A stretch of DNA of 64,000 nucleotides from NCBI GenBank assembly GCA_017948555.1, contig JAFMYY010000003.1, positions 1-64,000 on the forward strand, in the 5' to 3' direction. The DNA is from Cesiribacteraceae bacterium YIM B00369 (GTDB lineage: Bacteria; Bacteroidota; Bacteroidia; Cytophagales; Cyclobacteriaceae). The notes under the pieces were generated by a model. That model had not been told where the DNA came from and ran no database searches. It worked only from the letters and a program-made list of their open reading frames with translations. Positions 35,135-43,409 of this stretch are shown piece by piece; position 1 is the stretch's first letter, and every line of letters begins with the position of its first letter. Position numbers and translations under genes: made by a program.

Positions 35135-36357
35135 GATTTTTTATCGTCTTTAGCTTTGTCCTTAGTAACTTCGTCTTTATTAACAGAGTGGTAGATTTTA
35201 AGGGAGTTGGCCAGAATTTTGGTAAATCCTTTTACATCGTCGCCGGTCCATCCTTTATTCATTTCTCCATAGTGCCCGAAGCCGCTGTTCATCAGGTCGT
35301 GCTTCGATTCAATACCTTCAATCTGGAAGCGGTAAGGAAGCAGGGTTACAAACACTTTTCCGGTTACCTTATCCTGGGTATCTTCCAGGAAGGTCTCCAC
35401 GTTACGCATTACCGGGTCGAGGAAATTGCCTTCGTGCACCAGCATACCATACCAGTTGCCCATCTGCTCTTTCCAGTACTGCTGCCATTTCGTTAATGTA
35501 TGCTTTTCCAGCTGGTGATGTGCCTTTATAATCAGCATAGGAGCTGCTGCTTCAAAGCCAACACGTCCTTTAATACCAATAATAGTGTCGCCCACATGGA
35601 TATCGCGGCCAATAGCATAAGGCTCTGCAAGCTCCTGCAGGTACTGAATGTTCGATACAGGGTCTTTAAACTGATCGTTTACACCCACAAGCTCACCTTT
35701 TTCGAAGTGAAGGGTAATTCTTGAAGGCTCCTGCTTTTTCAGCTGGCTCGGGAAAGCCTCTTCAGGAAGCGCTTTGTGAGAGGTTAAAGTCTCGGCACCA
35801 CCCACACTGGTTCCCCAAAGACCCTGGTTAATAGAGTACTGTGCTTTTGTCCAGTCCTTCTTTACTCCTTTTTGAGCAAGGTACTCGATCTCCTGCTGCC
35901 TCGACAGCGACAGATCCCTGATTGGGGTAATTACCTCAATTTCAGGACATAAAATATGAAAAACAAGGTCGAAGCGCACCTGGTCGTTGCCTGCGCTGGT
36001 GCTGCCATGGGCGATATAATCGGCGCCAAGGTTTTTAGCATAATCAGCAATGGCAAGCGCCTGGAATACACGCTCGGCACTTACAGAAAGCGGGTAAGTA
36101 CCATTCCGGAGTGAGTTCCCGAAGATCAGATAGCGCACACAACGCTGGTAGAACGAAGTGGTTTCGTCCATTACAGTGTGCGATGCAGAGCCTAAAGAAA
36201 CCGCAGTTTCTTCAATCTTCTTAAGCTCTTCAGCGCTAAAGCCGCCGGTATTTACTATTACGGTATGTACCTCAAGACCTCTTTCGTCGGAAAGGTATTT
36301 TACACAATAAGAGGTATCAAGTCCGCCACTAAAGGCTAAGACTACTTTCTTTTTCAT
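35131..36357 (-). CDS. argG: argininosuccinate synthase
   Basis: 408 residues. Adenine-nucleotide site VLAFSGGLDTSYCVKYL, GADYIAHGSTSAGNDQVRFD, and SINQGLWGTSVGG. It condenses citrulline and aspartate with ATP. The last 20 residues (VNKDEVTKDKAKDDKKS) form a Lys-rich tail beyond the family core and overlap the argC start. The gene begins inside the GNAT gene (29-base overlap). Confidence 0.96.
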   Translation of the reverse strand: MKKKVVLAFSGGLDTSYCVKYLSDERGLEVHTVIVNTGGFSAEELKKIEETAVSLGSASHTVMDETTSFYQRCVRYLIFGNSLRNGTYPLSVSAERVFQALAIADYAKNLGADYIAHGSTSAGNDQVRFDLVFHILCPEIEVITPIRDLSLSRQQEIEYLAQKGVKKDWTKAQYSINQGLWGTSVGGAETLTSHKALPEEAFPSQLKKQEPSRITLHFEKGELVGVNDQFKDPVSNIQYLQELAEPYAIGRDIHVGDTIIGIKGRVGFEAAAPMLIIKAHHQLEKHTLTKWQQYWKEQMGNWYGMLVHEGNFLDPVMRNVETFLEDTQDKVTGKVFVTLLPYRFQIEGIESKHDLMNSGFGHYGEMNKGWTGDDVKGFTKILANSLKIYHSVNKDEVTKDKAKDDKKS

Positions 36358-37021
36358 TTTTTACAGAGGTTTTACTGGAAAAATTATTCTGATCTTTTGA
36401 CTGATCTTTGTTTTTTTCTTTGTCTTTATCTTTTGACTGAAGATACTCCTTTATAGAGTTAAACTTCTGGCCCAGCTTTGCCATTTTACTTTCCCTTTCA
36501 GGATCGTACAGCATGCCGGTACAAAGGCACATCTTGCGGTCATTGCGCTGCAAGATATCATGGTTTTTGCAACTTTGGCAACCTTTCCAGAATTCTTCGT
36601 CCTGAGTAAGCTCAGAAAAAGTTACCGGCTTATACCCCAGCTCCGAATTTATTTTCATTACCGGAAGGCTGGTGGTAATACCAAATATCTTTGCATCAGG
36701 GTATTTCTTACGCGAAAGTTTAAAGATAGCAGTCTTGATTTTAGTAGCCAAACCATGCTTGCGGTATTCCGGCAGCACAATTAAACCTGAGTTGGCAATA
36801 AATTTAGCATGGCTCCAGGTTTCGATATAGGAGAAACCCGCCAGCTTATCCCCATCCAGAGCAATAATAGACTTCCCTTCGGCAAGTTTTCCTTTAATAT
36901 ATTCAGGTTTCCTTCTTGCAATTCCTGTCCCTCTCTGAGTAGCAGCTTCCGCCATTGCATCGCAAATCTGTTCGGCATACCCGATATGTTGTTCACCGGC
37001 TTGTACTATTGATATTTTCAT
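36329..37021 (-). CDS. GNAT-family acetyltransferase, probable N-acylglutamate synthase of the arginine operon
   Basis: 230 residues from MKISIVQAGEQH; a longer frame to 37183 lacks supporting homology. GNAT core with acetyl-CoA loop LPEYRKHGLATKIKT and the beta-bulge region. After the core comes a cysteine-rich segment with CQSCKNHDILQRNDRKMCLC (about residues 160-180), suggesting a structural metal site. The C-terminus is a highly charged Lys/Asp/Glu tail (SKDKDKEKNKDQSKDQ). As the first gene of the arginine operon and with no argA/argJ in view, it is the likely maker of N-acetylglutamate (or N-succinylglutamate). This role is an inference from context. Confidence 0.8.
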   Translation of the reverse strand: MKISIVQAGEQHIGYAEQICDAMAEAATQRGTGIARRKPEYIKGKLAEGKSIIALDGDKLAGFSYIETWSHAKFIANSGLIVLPEYRKHGLATKIKTAIFKLSRKKYPDAKIFGITTSLPVMKINSELGYKPVTFSELTQDEEFWKGCQSCKNHDILQRNDRKMCLCTGMLYDPERESKMAKLGQKFNSIKEYLQSKDKDKEKNKDQSKDQNNFSSKTSVKNEKESSLSL

Positions 37022-37686
37022 TGTTCGATTAAATTCTTTTTTTCTTTTTAACAGGTCTGATAAATAAATGATTAGGTTATGTGCAGTTATTCCTTTTATT
37101 CTCATAGCCTCAGAGGGCATATTTGAACAGGAGGAAGCACACGCCTGACCAGGCGACCGGAAAAAGAGAATGGAAAATAACATCCTGCCACAAAGCTAAA
37201 GCCTGTGTACCAATGGAAGTTTAACAAGTTATGTAAAACAGATTTCTGCAATTATTCAAAAGAAATAAAAAGGTGGAAATAAAAATTCCTTAGAAATATG
37301 CTGCTTGTGTGAGAGGCAGGAGTGCATGGCTCCCGCTATGTGGATATATTCGCCCCTACGGGCGACGACGGTTACGTCGGGGCATAACAGCACTACTTAC
37401 AGGAGCGATGCCTGTATGAGGAAGTGTTTTATATGTTTGTAATGCTGTCATTTGCAAACAAAAGTAGATGAATTTTTAAATTAATAAAACAATCCGGGTA
37501 TTTTTTTCAGAATGGCGACATTTTTTTTCGGGCGGAGCACCAGCTCCGGATAATCAACCCTCTCTCCGGATTATTTTATACCGACTTTAACAATGCTTAT
37601 AGAGAAAAGTTCTTTTCTGAGCAACATTTCATTGAGTTGCAAAGTATCCAGGCCGGCCCCGGGCACAGTCCACTGACATTAAAAAG
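37022..37686. other. intergenic region upstream of the arginine operon with a GC-rich structured island
   Basis: Apart from 37310-37430 it is AT-rich and should contain the operon promoter. The island has several small inverted repeats (CGCCC-CTAC-GGGCG at 37350, CGACG / CGTCG nearby, CAGG / CCTG). A 38-residue frame crosses it, probably by chance. No known RNA family was recognised. Confidence 0.4.
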
Positions 37687-37718
37687 CAAAAAAACCTGCC
37701 ATCTTAAACAGGATTTCT
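37687..37718 (-). terminator. terminator of the downstream lipoprotein gene of the pair
   Basis: AAATCCTG / CAGGTTT stem with a run of seven T on the minus strand. Confidence 0.85.
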
Positions 37719-37761
37719 TTTGCTGTATTACAATTTATGAACCTGAAATTCTCCTGATGAC

Positions 37762-38316
37762 TCAATAAATTTTAGCCCCCTGAGGTGCGGTAAGTAGCAA
37801 CTTTCCTTTTCTGTCCAAAATCATTTTTTGGTTTCTAAAATGGGGATGAAGAGTATCTTCAGGTGTATTCACTAAAATAACATTTCTGATCAGATTAAAA
37901 TGATTGTAATTTTTGTCTCTATAATTTAATTTAATTAAACCAGTATCACTCAAGGTCATTAAATCTTGTAAGTGGTTACTTTTTAAATATTTGTACAGAA
38001 CAAGAAATCTCTCTACTTCTTCCTGACTAACATGATTTCTTAAAAGTAATAACCGAGCTAACTGTTCCGGCTTTTCTAATAAATCTAATTTCCCTACTTC
38101 TTGTGTGTTAATACTTAAAATGTCTTGATTTTCATAATCCACAAAACTTCCAGCTTTCCCTCCAAAAATTTTGTAGGCCAATGGTATAATAGCTTGAATG
38201 GAATCCTGTACCTGCTCCACCGGATCTTCAAATAATATGTAGTTCCGCTCAGGTGGATATTTATTGCAGGATGTAAAGATTACCGTTAGGGCAATCAAAA
38301 ATTTCACATGTACCAT
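37762..38316 (-). CDS. putative lipoprotein, paralogue of the next gene
   Basis: 184 residues. Signal peptide with lipobox-like FTSC (IALTVIFTSCNKYPPERNYI). The body shares runs with the neighbouring 192-residue protein: YPPERNYI, FEDPVEQVQDSIQAIIPL, YKIFGGKAGSFVD and, at the end, LTAPQGAKI. No recognised family or motif. The two are tandem duplicates reading leftward, each with its own terminator. Function unknown; the periplasmic or outer-membrane location is inferred. Confidence 0.72.
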   Translation of the reverse strand: MVHVKFLIALTVIFTSCNKYPPERNYILFEDPVEQVQDSIQAIIPLAYKIFGGKAGSFVDYENQDILSINTQEVGKLDLLEKPEQLARLLLLRNHVSQEEVERFLVLYKYLKSNHLQDLMTLSDTGLIKLNYRDKNYNHFNLIRNVILVNTPEDTLHPHFRNQKMILDRKGKLLLTAPQGAKIY

Positions 38317-38385
38317 TTTTGAAAGAGAAGGTTCGGAATTTTAACAAGCTCAAATTAATCCAAATCTTAGGAAATTACCAAAAAC

Positions 38386-38416
38386 AGGAAATCCCACCTT
38401 CTTAGCAAGATTTCCT
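38386..38416 (-). terminator. terminator between the two lipoprotein genes
   Basis: GGAAATC / GATTTCC stem, minus strand, followed by TGTTTTTGG. Confidence 0.6.
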
Positions 38417-38442
38417 CATAATTTTTGAAAAGATTAAAAATT

Positions 38443-39021
38443 TTAATCAATTCTAGCCCCCTTAGGTGCAGTTAATATCAACTTTCCTTTCCTATCCATA
38501 ATCATTAATCGACTTTTAAAATGAGCGGTAACAGTATCTTGGGGAGACTTCACTAATATTATCCTCCTTGATAAATCAAAATCTGAATAATCCTTATCTC
38601 TATATTCAAACTGAATAATACTACTGTCCCTTCCGAGGGTCATTGGATCCTCCAGATGATTTCTTTTAAGATAATGATATAAGCTTAGAAATTTTTCCAC
38701 TTCACCTAAAGTCATATTATTCTTCAAAAAGGATATCTGCGCTAGTCGTTCAGGCTTCTCTAATAATTTCAGGTCTCCGACATGATGAGCATTAATATAC
38801 ACTCTATTTTGCATTTTATTATCCACAAAACTCCCTGTCTTTCCGCCAAAAACTTTGTAAGTTAAAGGTATTATGGCCTGAATGGAATCCTGTACCTGCT
38901 CCACCGGATCTTCAAATTCTATATAATTCCGCTCCGGTGGATACTTACTGCAGGCAGCAAGGACAAACATGCAGGAAATCCTGAAGAATATCACTACTGT
39001 ATTTTGAAGCCTCCTTGTCAT
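38443..39021 (-). CDS. putative lipoprotein, tandem paralogue
   Basis: 192 residues with lipobox LAAC (MFVLAACSKYPPERNYI). It is the second copy of the duplication described for the gene at 37762-38316: same opening YPPERNYIEFEDPVEQVQDSIQ, GSFVD, and the LTAPKGARID tail. The middle has diverged (NMTLGEVEKFLSLYHYLKRN versus HVSQEEVERFLVLYKYLKSN). About 30 bases separate it from the GH97 remnant upstream. Confidence 0.72.
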   Translation of the reverse strand: MTRRLQNTVVIFFRISCMFVLAACSKYPPERNYIEFEDPVEQVQDSIQAIIPLTYKVFGGKTGSFVDNKMQNRVYINAHHVGDLKLLEKPERLAQISFLKNNMTLGEVEKFLSLYHYLKRNHLEDPMTLGRDSSIIQFEYRDKDYSDFDLSRRIILVKSPQDTVTAHFKSRLMIMDRKGKLILTAPKGARID

Positions 39022-39053
39022 ACTATTGGTTACCTTAAAAATAAAACCTGCAC

Positions 39054-39602
39054 TTATATCCCCTCAAAAACCATCACAAAACCACCTGCAGGCCTCAGGC
39101 TTATTCTGATGTCTTTGGCTGGTTTTATTTTTGTTTGGGAAAAAGAATTGGCATCACTGCCATCCGTAATCAGCTGACCGGATTTGTACTGCTTCAGGAA
39201 GGATAGGTCCATGTTGATTTGTTTTTCGGTCTTATCTCCGTTAATGCCGGCCACATACCATTTATTACCTGCCTTACGGGCGATTACTACATACTTGCCG
39301 GGGAAACCATCTATAAACTGCACCTCATCCCAGGAAGCAGGCAGTTCCTTTAGATAATCTTTTACATACTCAGGAGCGGAATTAATACCCCTGGGAATAT
39401 CGGCTATATGCTGGATACCGGAAAGGAATATTACCGAAAGGGCCAGTTCAAAAGCATCCGAAGTACTTTTCTTCACCCCTCTGATATCTCCCAGAACCAC
39501 AGGAGTATAACCCATAGGATCAAAAGCATTACGGGTAAAGGGTAGCAGGGCTGCATGGGTGGGCTGTTCATTTTCGTTATTCTGGTCACCAAAGGTTCTG
39601 AA
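39054..39602 (-). pseudogene. 3' remnant of a glycoside hydrolase family 97 gene
   Basis: The 153-residue open frame (Met at 39513-39515, MGYTPVVLGD) ends in a GH97-like C-terminal domain (WYVAGINGDKTEKQINMDL, IRISLRPAGGFVMVFEG). The same frame stays open upstream without a Met through FGDQNNENEQPTHAALLPFT and RNAFDPM, a GH97 core motif, to about 39602. Then it meets the stop codon of the histidine kinase in the same frame. The catalytic N-terminal part, signal peptide and start are missing. It is a deletion or recombination scar, unlikely to make a functional enzyme. Confidence 0.72.
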
Positions 39603-39632
39603 CTCAAAACAGAGAGGTAATATTCTGTTACG

Positions 39633-41039
39633 CTACCACAAATTAGCATTCAGCACAAACTGCTTTTCGGTTTTTTGCACTGGCTCCGGATTACTTTTCC
39701 GATCGAAAACAACGGTAAAGGTGGTTCCCTTGTTTACTTCGCTCCGGAGGCTGATCTCTCCTCCAAGAGCTTCAATCTGGGTTTTGGTCATGAAAAGGCC
39801 AATACCTTTTGCATTTACACTTGTGTGGAATATTTTTCTTAAGCCAAATACCTGACTCCCGTATTTTTCCATATCTATCCCTAAGCCATTATCTGCTACA
39901 GAAAGCACTATTCTTCCGTTTACCCTTTGGGTAGAAACATGTATTTCAGGTATCCTTTCCGGAGACCTGTATTTAATTGCGTTAGATAAGAGGTTATGAA
40001 ATATGCTTTCGAGGTACGCCTTCGGATAGCGGACTGTAGCTGCAGCCTCCATATCTCCGGAAATTACAGCTCCGCTCAGCAGGATATCTCCCTGCATAGA
40101 TTCCTTTACCTTGTTTAGAACCCCCTCAAAGCTAAGGACCTCACGCTCAATGTTGGAATTATTTTTTACCTGCAGTATCTCCAGCAGCTCGCTTAAGGTT
40201 TCGTTCAGGTTCCGTGAAACCTTGCTCAGCCTGTCAAATATCTGCTTATAGTCCTCAAGGGTGCTGTTTTCGTTTATAAATGAAATCAGCGTGTAAATAT
40301 TTGTGGCAGGAGAACGTATGTTATGAGAGGTGAGGTGGGCGAAATCATCAAGCTGCCTGTTTTGAGTATTCAATTCAGCAATGAGCTCGTCCTGCTTTTT
40401 GCGGTAAACTAATAACTGGCCGGTATTACTCCTGATTCGGAGATAAAAGCCGAACATTACCAATAAAATAAAGGCTGAAAAAAGCAGGTAATTTCTGTTA
40501 TGTGCAATTACCAGTTCCTCATTAGAATTACTTCTTTCATTAAGCGCTTTGATTTCCTCCCTCTCCAGATCTTTACTTACCAGCCTGATACTATCCATCA
40601 ACAGCTTTCCTTTTCCCGAGCTTACCAGGGCCAGGGCCTTTTCAATATCTCCGGCACTTCTTGATTCAACACCCCGGGTGCTGAATTCAATTTTTCTGTC
40701 AATAAGCTGAGACAACTCAACCAATCTTCCGGACTGCTCCTGCTCTTCACCAATCAGGGAGCTTAATATATTCAGGCCTGAATTAATCTCCTTCCGGTGG
40801 TTTTCCACCGGGTCGAGAAATTCCATTTTGCCCGAAATAATATAACCGCGGTGAGCACCCTCTATACCTGCAATAGCTGATTCCACCTTCTCAAGATTAT
40901 ACAGAATCTCATGTGCCTGCGTAACAAGCCTGCTGTTTTCGCGTGAAAAGGCAGAGCTTTGGATTACGACATAGAACAATCCTGCAAAAATAATAATTGC
41001 TACCAGAAAAAGGACATCAATTTTTCGTTTAAGAGTCAT
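39633..41039 (-). CDS. CHASE3-domain sensor histidine kinase
   Basis: 468 residues. TM helix at about 7-29, CHASE3-type periplasmic domain (about 31-180; VESAIAGIEGAHRGYIISGK), a second TM (about 182-200), and a coiled linker. The DHp helix has phosphoacceptor His in LTSHNIRSPATNI. The HATPase_c domain follows, with NLLSNAIKYRSPE (N box), VADNGLGID (G1) and GIGLFMTKTQIEALGG (G2). Ends LNANLW. It lies directly upstream of the GH97 remnant. No response regulator is adjacent, so it is an orphan kinase here, probably signalling to a distant regulator. Confidence 0.93.
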   Translation of the reverse strand: MTLKRKIDVLFLVAIIIFAGLFYVVIQSSAFSRENSRLVTQAHEILYNLEKVESAIAGIEGAHRGYIISGKMEFLDPVENHRKEINSGLNILSSLIGEEQEQSGRLVELSQLIDRKIEFSTRGVESRSAGDIEKALALVSSGKGKLLMDSIRLVSKDLEREEIKALNERSNSNEELVIAHNRNYLLFSAFILLVMFGFYLRIRSNTGQLLVYRKKQDELIAELNTQNRQLDDFAHLTSHNIRSPATNIYTLISFINENSTLEDYKQIFDRLSKVSRNLNETLSELLEILQVKNNSNIEREVLSFEGVLNKVKESMQGDILLSGAVISGDMEAAATVRYPKAYLESIFHNLLSNAIKYRSPERIPEIHVSTQRVNGRIVLSVADNGLGIDMEKYGSQVFGLRKIFHTSVNAKGIGLFMTKTQIEALGGEISLRSEVNKGTTFTVVFDRKSNPEPVQKTEKQFVLNANLW

Positions 41040-41373
41040 CCGGATAATGAAATCAGATTTTCAGTTAAATGAATTCAAGGGAATTACAATATAAAATTAA
41101 TCTAATTCATGAATATATTCTCCTGCATGTACTTTCCTGCAAAAACTAAAAATAAAACAAAAGCCATTCCTTCTTAAAAAAATATTCATTCCCCGACAAG
41201 AACACCAAAAATCAGCTTATTCAGCAGCCTGATGAATTCAGAATTATGGCTAACCAAACCTGAACCATGATGTAAAATAACTCACTTGAAAACAATTATT
41301 TACAACAAAAAAAAAAAAGGGAATGCAGCAGCAACTCCCTTTTCCTTTACGTAAAATCAATTATTTATCTGAC
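41040..41373. other. intergenic region between histidine kinase start and helicase end
   Basis: Contains the helicase terminator at 41307-41344 and the kinase promoter region. No gene seen. Confidence 0.5.
41307..41344 (-). terminator. terminator of the helicase gene
   Basis: AAAGGGA / TCCCTTT stem with GC-rich interior and a long T run on the minus strand. Confidence 0.85.
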
Positions 41374-43308
41374 TCAGTCATACATCAGCTCAAAAACACT
41401 ACGGTAAGCACCAATCTCATTTATATAATCCAGCAGTTCGTTATAAAATCCGTTTTTCCCCAGCGTTGCAGTATCACCAAATATTACCAGTTTCTTACGT
41501 GCCCGTGTCATGGCGACATTCATCCTGCGGATATCAGCTAAAAATCCTATTTCCCCTTCGTCGTTGCTCCGCACCAGGCTAATGTAAATAATATCCCGCT
41601 CCTGCCCCTGAAAGGCATCAACGGTGTTAATATCTATCTGCCCTTTTACAGGCTCCAGGACCTCCTGCTCATCCAGCAGCTCATTTAACTTTTTTACCTG
41701 TGCTTTATAGGGGGAAATTACACCTGTTACCAGATTTTGCTCTGCAACAGCAGTAAGTCCCACCCGCTCCAGCAACTCTCCCAGATGCTTCAGCACCATC
41801 CGGGCTTCTTCGTAATTAAAGGTACTCCGGCTGTCAGGGTCGCGCTCCTCCATAAATCCACTGCCGGCAGTATCGATAAATTCCACCGGCAGTTCATCCG
41901 GAAGCAGGAGTGCTTCTTTTACAGTATCGTGGGCCTGCAGGCGGTTATCATAAAACTTGCGGTTGCTGAAGTTCATAATATTCCGGTGCATCCTGTACTG
42001 CACCTCCAGCATACGGGCGGCCGGCAAGCCTGCTGCTTTGGTGCGGGTAATACTTTTCTCAAAGAGAGTTTCGGCCAGTCCTTCCCGGGCAGCCTCATAG
42101 CTTTTAATAGTCGGGGGGAGCTGGCAATGGTCGCCGGCAAAAATAACCCTGTTGGTTTTAAGTATAGGAATCCAGCAGGCAGGTTCCAGGGCCTGCGCAG
42201 CTTCGTCGATAAAAATAGTTTTAAAATTCATGTCGGCCAGGATGGGGTTACCATTGGCCCCTACCAGTGTAGCTGCAAAAACCTGTGTTTTATCAAAAAT
42301 ATCGTAGGTAATATAGTATTCAAGCTGCTCTGCCTGGTCTTTGCAAACATTGGCCTCGCGCATCAGCAGGTTACGCTGTTCCCGCTCGGAGCGCCCGAAA
42401 TTTCGCTTATATTTCAGCGCCATTGTCCGCAACTCTTCGGCCCGCCTCCGCAGCTGCTTTAATTCTTTATAGCTGCCGTGGCCTGCTGCACGGGCATCCA
42501 GGGTATAAGGAAGCATATCTTCATTTACCCGGGCGGGGTGCCCTATCCGCAGTACTTTCAGTTCCAGCTCACTTAGCTTGTCGCACAGCAAATCCACTGC
42601 CGCATTGCTGGGTGCACATACAAGCACCTGCTTTTCTTCCTTCAGAACTTCCCTGATTATCTGCACCAGTGTAGTTGTTTTACCTGTCCCCGGAGGGCCG
42701 TGCACAATGGCCACATCTTCGGCAGCAAGCGCATTTTCAAGCGCTTCCTGCTGGGCAGGGTTGAGGTTGGTATCAGCACTTACCGGCCTCCTCTTGGAAA
42801 AAGAGGGTGCTTTATGCCCAAGCAGGATATCACGTAAATCGCGGCTTCTCCCTCTCAGCTGCATTACCTGCTTCATGGCTGCTTCCATAGCCCTGTAGGA
42901 AGCCTCATCAAACAGGAGATCAATTCCCAGTTTTCCGTCTTCCAGCCATTCCGGGAGGTCATCGGCATTAAGGGTAAAGCGCATGCGGTTGCCTTTTACA
43001 AAATTAATAACACCGCTTGCTCTTTCATTAGATCCATCGTTCACAAACAGGCTTATAGCCTTTCCGGCTCCAAAAACATGCGGATCTTCAGTACGCGCTG
43101 TACGCTCCACCTCCATCACATACTTTTCTCCTGTACTGAGGTATTGCTTCAGTATATTTACAGGATACCAGCACAACCCGTTTTTGCGGCGCTCCTCCAG
43201 TGTACTGTTCAGTATCTTTTGCCTGTACTGATTCAGATCTTCCTGCTTTTCTTTTTTCAGAAGGGCCATCGTATGCTGCAGCTCTTCTTCCGGTGTTTGT
43301 TTTGGCAT
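41374..43308 (-). CDS. superfamily 1B UPF1/IGHMBP2-like helicase
   Basis: 644 residues. Walker A GPPGTGKTTTLV (about 204-215), Walker B FIDEAAQALEPA (about 364), motif III GDHCQLPPTI, motif IV-V ISPYKAQVKKLNELL and motif VI VAMTRARKKLVIFGD. The N-terminal part matches the OB-like region of this family. These ATPases unwind DNA or RNA 5' to 3' and take part in RNA or replication-related repair. Standalone, with a strong terminator, and an 101-base gap to the GAF protein. Confidence 0.93.
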   Translation of the reverse strand: MPKQTPEEELQHTMALLKKEKQEDLNQYRQKILNSTLEERRKNGLCWYPVNILKQYLSTGEKYVMEVERTARTEDPHVFGAGKAISLFVNDGSNERASGVINFVKGNRMRFTLNADDLPEWLEDGKLGIDLLFDEASYRAMEAAMKQVMQLRGRSRDLRDILLGHKAPSFSKRRPVSADTNLNPAQQEALENALAAEDVAIVHGPPGTGKTTTLVQIIREVLKEEKQVLVCAPSNAAVDLLCDKLSELELKVLRIGHPARVNEDMLPYTLDARAAGHGSYKELKQLRRRAEELRTMALKYKRNFGRSEREQRNLLMREANVCKDQAEQLEYYITYDIFDKTQVFAATLVGANGNPILADMNFKTIFIDEAAQALEPACWIPILKTNRVIFAGDHCQLPPTIKSYEAAREGLAETLFEKSITRTKAAGLPAARMLEVQYRMHRNIMNFSNRKFYDNRLQAHDTVKEALLLPDELPVEFIDTAGSGFMEERDPDSRSTFNYEEARMVLKHLGELLERVGLTAVAEQNLVTGVISPYKAQVKKLNELLDEQEVLEPVKGQIDINTVDAFQGQERDIIYISLVRSNDEGEIGFLADIRRMNVAMTRARKKLVIFGDTATLGKNGFYNELLDYINEIGAYRSVFELMYD

Positions 43309-43409
43309 ATTTCCTGTTTTGTTCCTCTTCTTTTAACAACACAAAGAGAAAAAACTCTTTTCTGCTAATCAAGAAATGTGCCTTTTCTTTACCTCAAAAA
43401 GAAATGCTT

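Noticed and set aside
41737-42462. 241-residue plus-strand frame opposite the helicase
   Set aside because: Antisense shadow of conserved helicase motifs.
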